Origin: an uncultured Bacteroidales bacterium
Lineage (GTDB): Bacteria; Bacteroidota; Bacteroidia; Bacteroidales; UBA932
Assembly: GCA_900319975.1 (NCBI GenBank)
Contig: ONQP01000019.1
Span: 1 to 52,630 of the forward strand
DNA: 52,630 nucleotides
Reading direction: 5' to 3'
Both the position numbers and the translations under genes were made by a program. This document shows, one piece after another, positions 1 through 8,023 of this stretch (the stretch's first letter is position 1; every line of letters begins with the position of its first letter). The notes under the pieces are model-generated. The model made no database searches. It was not told the DNA's origin and saw only the letters and a list, made by a program, of their open reading frames with translations.

Positions 1-113
1 GTGCCTCCCATCTTGACAACGGCGGAGCCGGCGGCCTGCTTGGCCAGTTTGCCGGTCTCGATCTCGATCACGCGGCCGTCCGCGAGTTCGATCTTCTTGT
101 TGATTACGTTCAT
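1..113 (-). CDS. pnp: Polyribonucleotide nucleotidyltransferase, N-terminal fragment
   Basis: The gene runs off the left edge; only its first 37 codons are here. They begin MNVINKKIELADG and continue with an ETGKLAKQA stretch, which is the characteristic start of Bacteroidota PNPase. The enzyme degrades RNA 3' to 5' by phosphorolysis. It follows rpsO on the same strand, the conserved rpsO-pnp order seen in many bacteria, with a strong hairpin between the two genes. The family assignment rests on a short but distinctive segment. Confidence 0.85.
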   Translation of the reverse strand, partial: MNVINKKIELADGRVIEIETGKLAKQAAGSAVVKMGG

Positions 114-149
114 TACTGTTTCTCTATTGCGTCTTTTACGTCTTCTATC

Positions 150-182
150 AAAAAGGGGATGGTCCCGATGGGCACCATCCCC
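150..182 (-). terminator. Hairpin with T-tract between rpsO and pnp
   Basis: Read on the minus strand, GGGGATGGT (174-182) and ACCATCCCC (155-163) form a perfect 9-bp stem around a GC-rich loop, followed by TTTTT (150-154). It lies between the rpsO stop and the pnp start. It could terminate or attenuate rpsO transcription before pnp. Confidence 0.7.
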
Positions 183-200
183 CAGTTGTTTCCTATCTGC

Positions 201-422
201 TTATCGACGGAGACCGAGCTCCTTGACGATATGGCGGTATCTCTCAATGTCCATCTCCTGGAGGTAGTCCAGGATCTGGCGGCGCTTACCGACGAGGCGG
301 AGAAGGGAACGACGCGTGACAACGTCCTTCTTGTTCTTCTTCACGTGCTCGGTAAGGTGAGCGATACGGTAGGAAAATAAAGCAACCTGACTCTCAGGAG
401 AGCCGGTGTCCTTATTGGACAA
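201..422 (-). CDS. rpsO: Ribosomal protein S15, N-terminally truncated
   Basis: The readable part matches S15 well ([16 protein letters not shown], then a C-terminal KELGLRR). S15 is a primary 16S rRNA-binding protein of the 30S subunit. S15 normally has about 89 residues and starts with roughly 16 residues forming helix 1 (in Bacteroides, a MYLDAAKK-type start ending ...KYGKSN). Here only 73 codons can be read, from a TTG at 422, and an in-frame TAG lies three codons upstream. No frame upstream encodes the missing helix. A near-perfect promoter sits exactly across the expected position of the missing codons, so the predicted transcript would start inside the readable frame. This looks like a deletion, real or from assembly, rather than an alternative start. 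Confidence 0.8.
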   Translation of the reverse strand: MSNKDTGSPESQVALFSYRIAHLTEHVKKNKKDVVTRRSLLRLVGKRRQILDYLQEMDIERYRHIVKELGLRR

Positions 423-450
423 ATTTAGCTATATTTCGCGAAATTCCAAA
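420..450 (-). promoter_or_regulatory. Bacteroidota promoter TTTG-N19-TAAATTTG
   Basis: On the minus strand TTTG (447-450) is followed after exactly 19 bases by TAAATTTG (420-427), matching the TTTG/TAnnTTTG consensus of the primary sigma factor of this phylum. It points into rpsO but abuts and overlaps the truncated reading frame, which makes the expected 5' leader impossible. Confidence 0.75.
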
Positions 451-547
451 GCATTGCGGGAATTTCCTCGGACTACGCAGTATTCCCGGCCCCGCATCGT
501 TATAAAGGAGACAATTGAATACTAATACCACATTTTCATACCCCCAG

Positions 548-1273
548 ATGAAAAAACTAACTGTCCTGGCCGGAATCTTCATCTCATTGCTGGTCAGCCC
601 ATCGCCCGCCTGCGCGCAGGACTCCGACGCCATCCGGGCGTACCAGCGCACGGCCGGCGCCCGGTCCATCCTGTTCCGCGGCAAGCAGGCGGCGGGCTAC
701 TCGTTCCCCTTCAACGGGACCCCGTTCCTGGAAGACGGCCGATATATGGTCGGCGACATCACCTTCGAAGGGAACGTCTATTACGACATCCCCTTCAGGA
801 TCGACGCCTACACGCAACGCATCTGCGTGAAGCCGGAGTCGCTGCCCCTGGCCGTCGAACTCACGCCCGGGCGGACCTCCTCCATCGTGGCGGGCGACCG
901 CCGCTTCGAGGGCTTCGGCCCGGACGCGGCGTTGCCGGAAGGCTTCTATGAAGTCTTCGGGACGGGCCCTGAACGGGTCTACAAACAGATCCAGAAAGAA
1001 CTGTCGTCCTCCCTCAACGACGTCAACGGCGAGCCGATCGGCTACATCGACCCCAGATACCATGACAACATCCACCAGTATTTCTCCATCAACACGGCCT
1101 ATTATTTCCGCGACGCGGAGGGCGGGTTCAAGCGCATCCGGAGCATCGGCGCGCTGATCCGCCAGTTCCCGGAGCGCAAGCGCGAACTCCGCAAGGCCGT
1201 CGACCGGGCCGGATATGACCGGAAGCGGTTCGATGCCGCCTGCCAACTCGTACTTAACCTGACCAGCCGATGA
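548..1273 (+). CDS. Exported protein of unknown function ahead of a TonB receptor
   Basis: The 241-residue product starts MKKLTVLAG and has a clear signal peptide ending ...SPACAQ, so it should be exported to the periplasm or beyond. I do not recognise a family. It is rich in Gly/Phe/Tyr turns with a basic, helical C-terminus. An upstream in-frame ATG at 515 would put extra polar residues ahead of the signal peptide, so the ATG at 548 is preferred. Its stop overlaps the start of the TonB receptor (ATGA), so the two are translationally coupled and likely work in the same outer-membrane system. An acid-protease-like or Gln/Tyr-rich accessory role cannot be decided from the sequence. Confidence 0.7.
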   Translation: MKKLTVLAGIFISLLVSPSPACAQDSDAIRAYQRTAGARSILFRGKQAAGYSFPFNGTPFLEDGRYMVGDITFEGNVYYDIPFRIDAYTQRICVKPESLPLAVELTPGRTSSIVAGDRRFEGFGPDAALPEGFYEVFGTGPERVYKQIQKELSSSLNDVNGEPIGYIDPRYHDNIHQYFSINTAYYFRDAEGGFKRIRSIGALIRQFPERKRELRKAVDRAGYDRKRFDAACQLVLNLTSR

Positions 1274-3921
1274 AAAAGATCCTTCTCAGCATCCTGCTGA
1301 CCGCCGCCGGCCTGGGCGGCACCCTGTCCGCGCAGCCCTCCGTGGAAGTCCGGCGCGTCAGCCTGGATTCGCTCGTCAACTTCCTGCGCAAGGAATTCCG
1401 GCAAGAACTCTATTATGTCAAGGACGACGCCGAGCAGTCCACCTTCACCGTGAGCGCTCCGCGTCCGCAGTTCCCGGACGCCGCATTCGACGCCCTGCGC
1501 GAAAAGGGCTACGTCATCAGCAGCTACGGCTCCGCCCGCTTCATCCTGCACGGCAAGACCGTCTACACTTCCCTGCCCGCCGGCTATTTCGACGACGGGC
1601 CGAAGCTCGGGGACGACAGCGGACTGCAGCGCTACCTGGCGGAGCAGAACGCCGTCGTGACCTTCCAGAACAAGGTCTATGAGATCGGCGACAGTTCGGC
1701 CAACCGCCACGGCAAGGTCTATGTCAGCGGACACGTCCGCGACGTCTCGAGCGGTGAGCCGCTCGTCGGCGTGTCGGTCTACGACGACAAGACGGGCGCC
1801 TACGCGACCACGGACGGCGCCGGCTTCTACCGCCTGGCCCTGCCCGTCGGCGACAACACGCTCAACCTGAGCGGCTACTCGCTGGACGACATGCACCTCA
1901 CGCTCAAGGTCTGGGACGACGGCGTCCTGGACGTCGTCATGAAGGAGAAGGTCCTTTCGCTGAAAGGCGCCACGATCTCCGCCGACGCCGTCTCGCACCA
2001 CCGCACCGCCAAGATCGGCATCGAGCGCGTGCGGATGGAAGTGATCAACAAGATTCCCTCCGCCTTCGGCGAAGGCGACATCATCCACGCCGTCCTCACC
2101 CTGCCGGGCGTGAAATCCGTGGGCGAGGCTTCCAGCGGTTTCAACGTCCGCGGCGGTTCCACCGACCAGAACCTCATCCTGTTCAACGACGGCACGATCT
2201 ACAACCCCACGCATCTGTTCGGCATCTTCTCCGCCTTCAACCCCGACGTCGTCAGCGAAGTGGAGCTCTACAAGAGCAGCATCCCCGCCGAGTTCGGCGG
2301 GCGCATCTCCTCCGTCCTCGACGTCCACTCCCGCGAAGGAAACGCCAAGAAGATCTCCGGCTCGATGGGCATCGGTCTGCTGACCAGCCGCGTCCAGCTC
2401 GAGGGCCCGATCGTGCCCGACCGGACGACTTTCGTCCTGGGCGCACGCACGTCCTATTCCAACTGGATCCTCAAGCTGCTTCCCGAAAGCAGCGAATATT
2501 CCGGCAGCAAGGCCAATTTCAGCGACATCAACGCCTCCCTGACCCACAAAATCGACGGGAACAACTCGCTGCACGCCTATTTCTACTGGTCCGTGGACGG
2601 CTTCGAATTCTCCCGGGACCCGGCCTTCCGCTACGCCAACCTCAACGCTTCGCTGAAATGGCGCAGCCGCCTGGGCCCCCGCCTCAACCTGGTCGCCACG
2701 GCCGGCTATGACCGCTACGGCGCCCGGCTGGACAACAGCCTGCGGCACAACCTCAAGTCCGGCTACCGCATCAACACGCGGATCGGGCAGGTCTTCGGCA
2801 AGCTGAATTTCCGCTATGCGCTGAACGAAAAGCACAACCTCTCCTTCGGCGCCAACGTCATCCGCTATGACGTGATGCCCGGCGCGATGTCCCCGCTCTA
2901 CGAGGGCGAATCACTCGTCAAGACCTGGTCGCTGCCCGCGCAGAACGCGCTCGAGCCGGCCCTGTTCGCCGGCGACAGCTGGACCGTCAACCCGCGCCTG
3001 TCCCTCGAGGGAGGCGTCCGCCTCAGCAGCCTGCTCGCCGGGCGGCCGGCCAAGTTCTACTTCTCCCCCGAATTCCGCGTCGCGGGCAAATACTCCTTCC
3101 GAGACAACCTGTCGTTCAAGGCGGGATTCAACACGATGAGCCAGCACATCCACCTCATCTCCAACACGTCCTCCATCTCCCCGATCGACACCTGGCAGCT
3201 CTCCGACAGCCGCATCCGGCCCCAGTACGGCTGGCAGACGGCCGCCGGCCTGTACTGGACCGTCGCCGACGGCACCGTGGACCTGACCCTGGAAGGCTAC
3301 TACAAGCGCACCAGCCACCAGCTGGACTACAAGTCCGGCGCCACCACGATGATGAACCCGGACCTCGCGGACGACCTGGTGGAGACCTACGGCAAGGCCT
3401 ACGGCGTCGAGCTGATGGCCAAGAAGACCTCCGGCAAGCTGACCGGCTGGGCTTCCTACACCTTCTCCCGCTCGATGCTGCGCGAAATGCAGGACCGCGG
3501 CCCGGAGACCATCAACGGCGGCGCCTGGTACAACGCTCCTTATGACAAGCCGCACGAGGTCAAGATCACGGGCAACTACAAGTTCACCCACCGCTACTCC
3601 ATGTCGGTCAACCTCGACTACGCGACCGGGCGCCCCGTCACCATCCCCATCGGCACGTTCATCTATGGCGGCAGCGAACGGCTTGCCTATTCGCGGCGCA
3701 ACACCTACCGCATCCCGGACTACTTCCGGCTGGACCTGGCGGTAAACATCGAGCCGGGACACTATCTCAAGCAGTTCTCGCACATGTCCTGGACGATCGG
3801 CGTCTACAACGTGACCGCCCACAAGAACGCCTACTCGGTCTTCTTCGACGGGAAGAAAAGCTATCTCCTCTCGGTCTTCGCCTATCCGATCCCTTACATC
3901 AACCTTAACCTGAAGTTCTGA
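1270..3921 (+). CDS. TonB-dependent outer-membrane receptor with STN and carboxypeptidase-like N-domains
   Basis: The 883-residue protein has a signal peptide (MKKILLSILL...LSAQ), then an STN-like secretin/TonB short N-terminal domain at about residues 22-105, a carboxypeptidase-regulatory-like domain at about 145-220 (HVRDVSSGEPLVGVSVYDD), a plug at about 235-350 (FNVRGGSTDQNLILFNDGTI, FGGRISSVLDV) and a beta-barrel ending in an aromatic-rich IPYINLNLKF. Such receptors import ligands through the outer membrane using the TonB/ExbBD motor. An STN domain is often linked to signalling or to gating. No sigma/anti-sigma pair lies beside it. The downstream DUF4249 gene overlaps its stop codon by one base, which fits the conserved TonB-DUF4249 pairing of Bacteroidota. 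The substrate is unknown. Confidence 0.9.
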   Translation: MKKILLSILLTAAGLGGTLSAQPSVEVRRVSLDSLVNFLRKEFRQELYYVKDDAEQSTFTVSAPRPQFPDAAFDALREKGYVISSYGSARFILHGKTVYTSLPAGYFDDGPKLGDDSGLQRYLAEQNAVVTFQNKVYEIGDSSANRHGKVYVSGHVRDVSSGEPLVGVSVYDDKTGAYATTDGAGFYRLALPVGDNTLNLSGYSLDDMHLTLKVWDDGVLDVVMKEKVLSLKGATISADAVSHHRTAKIGIERVRMEVINKIPSAFGEGDIIHAVLTLPGVKSVGEASSGFNVRGGSTDQNLILFNDGTIYNPTHLFGIFSAFNPDVVSEVELYKSSIPAEFGGRISSVLDVHSREGNAKKISGSMGIGLLTSRVQLEGPIVPDRTTFVLGARTSYSNWILKLLPESSEYSGSKANFSDINASLTHKIDGNNSLHAYFYWSVDGFEFSRDPAFRYANLNASLKWRSRLGPRLNLVATAGYDRYGARLDNSLRHNLKSGYRINTRIGQVFGKLNFRYALNEKHNLSFGANVIRYDVMPGAMSPLYEGESLVKTWSLPAQNALEPALFAGDSWTVNPRLSLEGGVRLSSLLAGRPAKFYFSPEFRVAGKYSFRDNLSFKAGFNTMSQHIHLISNTSSISPIDTWQLSDSRIRPQYGWQTAAGLYWTVADGTVDLTLEGYYKRTSHQLDYKSGATTMMNPDLADDLVETYGKAYGVELMAKKTSGKLTGWASYTFSRSMLREMQDRGPETINGGAWYNAPYDKPHEVKITGNYKFTHRYSMSVNLDYATGRPVTIPIGTFIYGGSERLAYSRRNTYRIPDYFRLDLAVNIEPGHYLKQFSHMSWTIGVYNVTAHKNAYSVFFDGKKSYLLSVFAYPIPYINLNLKF

Positions 3922-5156
3922 TGACACCATACAAATTCCTCCGCGCCGCCGCATCCGCCATCCTGGCGCTGGCGATGAGCTCCTGCATCTTTCCCTTCGA
4001 GGTCGATTACGCGGAGCAGACCGGCAACCTGCCGCTCGTCGTAGAAGGAGACATCCAGGTCGGCGGCTCCACGATCATCCGCCTGGACCATGTCAGGCCC
4101 TTCCAGGAGCCGGAAGACGGAGAGTGGCAGCAATATGTTTTCCAGCACGTAACCGGCACCATCGAAGGAGAAGACGGCACCCAGGTCACAGACTCGTATT
4201 ACAACTATCTTCCCGAATTCCTCTCCTCCTATATGGGCCCTTCGACGAAAGGGAAGCTCTACTTCGACACCCGCGACCTTCGCCCCGACCAGCGCTATCG
4301 CCTGCTCCTGTCGGTCCAGGGCCCGGAAGACGCCTCGCCCACCCGGTACGAATCCGACTGGGTGCCGGTCAATCCGGCGCCGGTCATCGACGGGCTGAGC
4401 TACATCGCGAACATCCCGGACGAGGAGCTGCAGATTGGCCTGAGCATGCATTGCCGCGGCGCCCACCACTTCCGCTGGACCTTCGAAGAAGACTGGGAAT
4501 TCCACAGCGAACTCAATTCCTACTATATGTTCGACTGGCAGACACACTTTGTCCGGCCCTATGACGACTACCATACCGAAAACACCTACTATTGCTGGGC
4601 GCGCGAGGCGTCCTATGCGGCCCAGACCTTCAGCACGGCCTACCAGACGGATGACCGCTTCGAAGACCTGAACTTCCACGCCGTCAAGCTGAAGGACAAG
4701 CGGCTCCAGATGCTTTACCGGATCCGGGTCCACCTGTCGGCCATCAGCGACGCTTCCTACTCCTATTGGGAGACCATCCGGCAGAACAGCGAAGAGCAGG
4801 GATCCCTGTTCTCCCCCACCCCCAGCCAGGTCGCGGGCAACATCCATTGCACCTCGAACCCGGACGCCCTGGTGATCGGTTACATAGACGCCTGCCAGGA
4901 GGTCATGGGCGAGATGTATTACGACAACAGCAACGAGCATTACTTCATCCCCGGTCCTCCTGTCCAGTTCGACGCCATCGAGATGAGCAACATCCCGGAA
5001 ATCAATTACTCCTTGTACCGCAATTCCCTCCTTCCTTATCAGACCGTCTCCACAGGAGGCGGCGAGCCGAATTACATCTGGGCACCCGCCTACTGCGTCG
5101 ACTGCCGGCGCAACGGCGGCACCAAACACAAACCTGCAGACTGGCCCCGCGATTGA
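3921..5156 (+). CDS. DUF4249 lipoprotein partner of the TonB receptor
   Basis: The 411-residue product has a lipoprotein signal with lipobox ...LAMSSC (Cys22), followed by a region typical of DUF4249 (LPLVVEGDIQVGG, then IIRLDHVRPF). These proteins are predicted surface or periplasmic lipoproteins encoded next to STN-type TonB receptors and are thought to act with them. The exact role is not established. The start codon shares a base with the receptor's stop (TGATG). The C-terminus contains a CVDCRRNGGTK segment seen in many members of this family. Confidence 0.85.
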   Translation: MTPYKFLRAAASAILALAMSSCIFPFEVDYAEQTGNLPLVVEGDIQVGGSTIIRLDHVRPFQEPEDGEWQQYVFQHVTGTIEGEDGTQVTDSYYNYLPEFLSSYMGPSTKGKLYFDTRDLRPDQRYRLLLSVQGPEDASPTRYESDWVPVNPAPVIDGLSYIANIPDEELQIGLSMHCRGAHHFRWTFEEDWEFHSELNSYYMFDWQTHFVRPYDDYHTENTYYCWAREASYAAQTFSTAYQTDDRFEDLNFHAVKLKDKRLQMLYRIRVHLSAISDASYSYWETIRQNSEEQGSLFSPTPSQVAGNIHCTSNPDALVIGYIDACQEVMGEMYYDNSNEHYFIPGPPVQFDAIEMSNIPEINYSLYRNSLLPYQTVSTGGGEPNYIWAPAYCVDCRRNGGTKHKPADWPRD

Positions 5157-5164
5157 TCCCTGCC

Positions 5165-6838
5165 ATGAAAAAGATCCTGTTTTCCCTGTTTTTCCTGATC
5201 GGATTCCTGCCCGCCCTGCCGGGTGCGGAGCCGCTGCGCGAACGCGTATATATTTCGACCGACAAAGACGTCTATGTGGCCGGCGACGCCGTCTGGCTGT
5301 CCGCCTGGTGCCTGGACGCCAGCTCCGGCCGGCTGTCGGCCTTCAGCAAGACGGCCTACGTGGAGGTCCATTCCCCGACCGGGATGGTCCAGACGGCCAA
5401 GATCGCCCTGGACGGCGGTCGCGGAGCGGGACGGCTGACCCTGCCGAATTCCCTGCCCACCGGCAATTACCGGCTTTTCGCCTACACCCTGCAGGGCGCA
5501 TCCGAAGTGGGCTTCGACCCGCTCACCGGCGCCCGGACCCTGTCCGTGTTCAACACCCTCAGTTCCGAACGGACGGAGCGCGTGAAAGTCGTCGCGCAGG
5601 CGCCGCAGGCGCCGTCATTCCCCGTCAAGGGAGCGCTCGAGATCGAAGGGCGCCAGGCCGCGCGCAACGACACCGTGCGGATCGCGCTGACCAACCGCGG
5701 CGCGGAACCGGTCAGCTTCAGCCTGAGCGTCCGACACGACGACGGCATTCCCGCCCCGGCGGGCGCACACGTCGCCGACTTCGTCAGCGCGCTGCAGGCG
5801 CTGCCCGCCGCCCGCGCCTTTGACGCCGGCGTCATCCCCGAATACGAAGGCGAGATCATCCGCGCCCGCGTGACCGGCACCGACGAGCGTGGCCGCCAGT
5901 CCATGCCGGGCAAGAACGCCTTCCTCTCCGCGCCGGGTTCCGGCGAGAATTTCTACTCGGAAATGATCGACGACAACGGCCAGGTCGCTTTCTTCACGTC
6001 CAACATCTACGGCGACCGGGAACTCTTCCTCGAAATCGAGCAGTCCGAATCCGGACACCTGGAGCTGGTCAGTCCCTTCCTCAACCTGCCGGCCGGCGAG
6101 ATCGCGCCCCTGCAGCTCTGGTCCGGCTGGGGCCCCGCGCTGGAACAGCGCAGCCTGTCGATGCAGCTGGAGAAGAATTTCAACGCGGATACGCTCTACA
6201 CCCTCCTGCCCGCGCGCACGCACCCGCTGTTTGATGAACGCACGCGCACGCGCTATGTCCTGGACGATTATACCCGTTTCCCGCTGATGGAAGAGCTCTT
6301 CATCGAGTTCATCGCCGAGATCCGCGCCCGGACCGTGGACGGCCGCCGGGCCCTCCAGGTCCGCGAGCGGGACAAGCTGAACCGGTATTCCTTCTCCGCG
6401 AACAATGCCCTTATCCTGCTGGACGGCATCCCCGTCCTGGACCACGAGCGCATCTTCGGCTACGACCCGCTGCTCGTGCAGTATATCGACATCTATGAGA
6501 GTTCCTTCATCTTCGGCTCCCGGATCTACTCGGGCGTGGCCAATCTCGTGACCTACAAGGGCACGCTCCCTTCGATGCAGTTCGCGGACAACGTCCGCAT
6601 CGTCGACTTCCAGGGCTGCTCCCTGCCGCTCGCCTTCACCTGCAGCGACTTCGGCTCCGGTTATCCGGACTACCGGCAGACGCTCTACTGGCATCCGGCG
6701 CTTACGCTCGGCCCGGGCGAAAGCATGGTCATCACATGCAAAACGCCCGCGTATGGCGGACGTTTTGACGTGGTGGCCGAGGGTCTGACCCCCGACGGAG
6801 CGGCTGTCTGCAGCCAGGCTACGCTGGACGTTCGATAG
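5165..6838 (+). CDS. Periplasmic MG2-like protein with a TonB-plug-like C-terminal module
   Basis: The 557-residue protein begins MKKILFSLFFLIGF with a signal peptide cleaved near ALPGA. The first domain (about 20-120) resembles the macroglobulin MG2 fold (ERVYISTDKDVYVAGDAVWL, ending LPTGNYRLFAYTLQG). Residues of about 410-470 read like the end of a TonB receptor plug (ILLDGIPVLDHERIFGYDP, then IYSGVANLVTYKG), but no barrel follows. It lies 8 bases after the DUF4249 gene and should belong to the same outer-membrane operon. Its last 20 bases overlap the convergent glycosyltransferase gene. Role inferred: accessory or docking component of the receptor. Confidence 0.75.
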   Translation: MKKILFSLFFLIGFLPALPGAEPLRERVYISTDKDVYVAGDAVWLSAWCLDASSGRLSAFSKTAYVEVHSPTGMVQTAKIALDGGRGAGRLTLPNSLPTGNYRLFAYTLQGASEVGFDPLTGARTLSVFNTLSSERTERVKVVAQAPQAPSFPVKGALEIEGRQAARNDTVRIALTNRGAEPVSFSLSVRHDDGIPAPAGAHVADFVSALQALPAARAFDAGVIPEYEGEIIRARVTGTDERGRQSMPGKNAFLSAPGSGENFYSEMIDDNGQVAFFTSNIYGDRELFLEIEQSESGHLELVSPFLNLPAGEIAPLQLWSGWGPALEQRSLSMQLEKNFNADTLYTLLPARTHPLFDERTRTRYVLDDYTRFPLMEELFIEFIAEIRARTVDGRRALQVRERDKLNRYSFSANNALILLDGIPVLDHERIFGYDPLLVQYIDIYESSFIFGSRIYSGVANLVTYKGTLPSMQFADNVRIVDFQGCSLPLAFTCSDFGSGYPDYRQTLYWHPALTLGPGESMVITCKTPAYGGRFDVVAEGLTPDGAAVCSQATLDVR

Positions 6839-8021
6839 GCGGCAGCCCGCGGCTTTTCAGCAAGGCGTTGTAGCGGTCGAGCACTTCCTCGACGCAATCC
6901 TCCCAGGACCGGACGATGGTCTTGGAGGCCTGCACGCCCACGCGGTGCACGCGCTCCGGATCGTGGATCAGTTCGCGCAGCAGCTGCGCCATCTTGTCCG
7001 GATCGTTCTCCACGAGGAAACCGTTCTCGCCGTCCTTAAGGATGGTGGAGGCCGTGGCGCCCTCGGCCATGATGGAAGGGGTGTGCAGGGCCGCCGCCTC
7101 GCGCACGACGAGCGGCGCGTTGTCGTAGAGCGACGGGAAGAGGAACAGGTCGGAAGCGGCGTAGTAGTCGGTCAGCTTCGCGCGGTCCGTGATGGAGCCG
7201 ACGAAGGTCACCTTGTTGTCCAGCCCCCGCTCGCTGACGAGCTGCTTCATCTCCTCGGCGGCATAGCCGACGCCGACGAAATACATCCGGAACGGGATGT
7301 CCGGGATGCGGGCCAGGGATTCGATGACCAGACGGGGATTCTTCTCCCAGATATGCTGCCCGACGAAGAGCATCACGAACTCTTCCGGCTTGATGCCCAG
7401 GCGCTGACGCGCCTCCACGAAATACTTCTCGGGATAGTCCGCCACGAGGTCGGAGCCGTTGTCCATCACCTCCACGTGGCCCTTGAAGCCATATTCGCGG
7501 ATCACGTCCACGACGGACTCCTGCGGCACCCAGACCAGGTCTGCGCGTTCGTAGAAATCGATGATGCTGTCGATCCAGATGTCCACGGCGAGCTTCGGCA
7601 GGATGCGGGAGAAGTCGTCCCGGTACTTGGAGTGGAACGTGGCCACCATCGGGATCTTCTGCAGGCGCGAGATGCGGTAGGCCGCCGCGCCGGAAGTGAA
7701 GGGGCTGTGCGCATGCACGATCCGGAACCGGGTCGTGGCCACCTTGGCCAGGTAGGTCGGGTCGATCTCCGCGATGCCGGTCACATAGGGATGGCGCTTG
7801 GGCACGGGGATCGAGAAATAGTCGAAGACTTTGTAGTCGTGTACGCTATAGTCCGCACCCGGGACATTGGGCGTGACCACGCACACGCCGCCTACCTTCT
7901 TCTGCATCCAGTAGGCGTAGTTCTCCATGCACACGGACACGCCGTCCATCACGGGCGGGAAAACATCACAGAACAGGCCGACATTGGCCTGTTCCGGAGA
8001 AAAAATGGTTGGTCTGTCCAT
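6819..8021 (-). CDS. GT4-family glycosyltransferase
   Basis: The 400-residue GT-B enzyme has the N-terminal GT4 signature (VGLFCDVFPPVMDGVSVCME), a His-containing RIVHAHSPFTSG acceptor-side loop, and a C-terminal nucleotide-sugar half (VMLFVGQHIWEKNPRLVIE and LFLFPSLYDNAPLVVREAAA). GT4 enzymes transfer sugars from nucleotide or phospho-donors with retention, often to lipids such as diacylglycerol or to phosphatidylinositol. The N-terminal half resembles lipid mannosyl- or glucosyl-transferases. It starts 2 bases after the EF-hand membrane protein gene and is probably co-transcribed with it. The acceptor is unknown. Confidence 0.88.
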   Translation of the reverse strand: MDRPTIFSPEQANVGLFCDVFPPVMDGVSVCMENYAYWMQKKVGGVCVVTPNVPGADYSVHDYKVFDYFSIPVPKRHPYVTGIAEIDPTYLAKVATTRFRIVHAHSPFTSGAAAYRISRLQKIPMVATFHSKYRDDFSRILPKLAVDIWIDSIIDFYERADLVWVPQESVVDVIREYGFKGHVEVMDNGSDLVADYPEKYFVEARQRLGIKPEEFVMLFVGQHIWEKNPRLVIESLARIPDIPFRMYFVGVGYAAEEMKQLVSERGLDNKVTFVGSITDRAKLTDYYAASDLFLFPSLYDNAPLVVREAAALHTPSIMAEGATASTILKDGENGFLVENDPDKMAQLLRELIHDPERVHRVGVQASKTIVRSWEDCVEEVLDRYNALLKSRGLPPIERPA

Positions 8022-8023
8022 AA

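Noticed and set aside
430-437. TATATTTC as a plus-strand -7 box for the gene at 548
   Set aside because: It misses the final G of the consensus, has no TTG 19 bases upstream and is over 100 bases from the ATG.
412-684. Whether the missing S15 N-terminus is encoded in another frame upstream
   Set aside because: All three minus-strand frames between 420 and 520 were read; the WNFAKYS stretch faintly recalls the S15 ...FAKYG end but hits a stop at once and lacks the rest, so I treat it as chance.
1102-2835. Very long open frame on the minus strand opposite the TonB receptor
   Set aside because: It mirrors the GC-rich codon use of the plus-strand receptor, has no recognisable domain, and overlaps an overlapping, coupled plus-strand operon.
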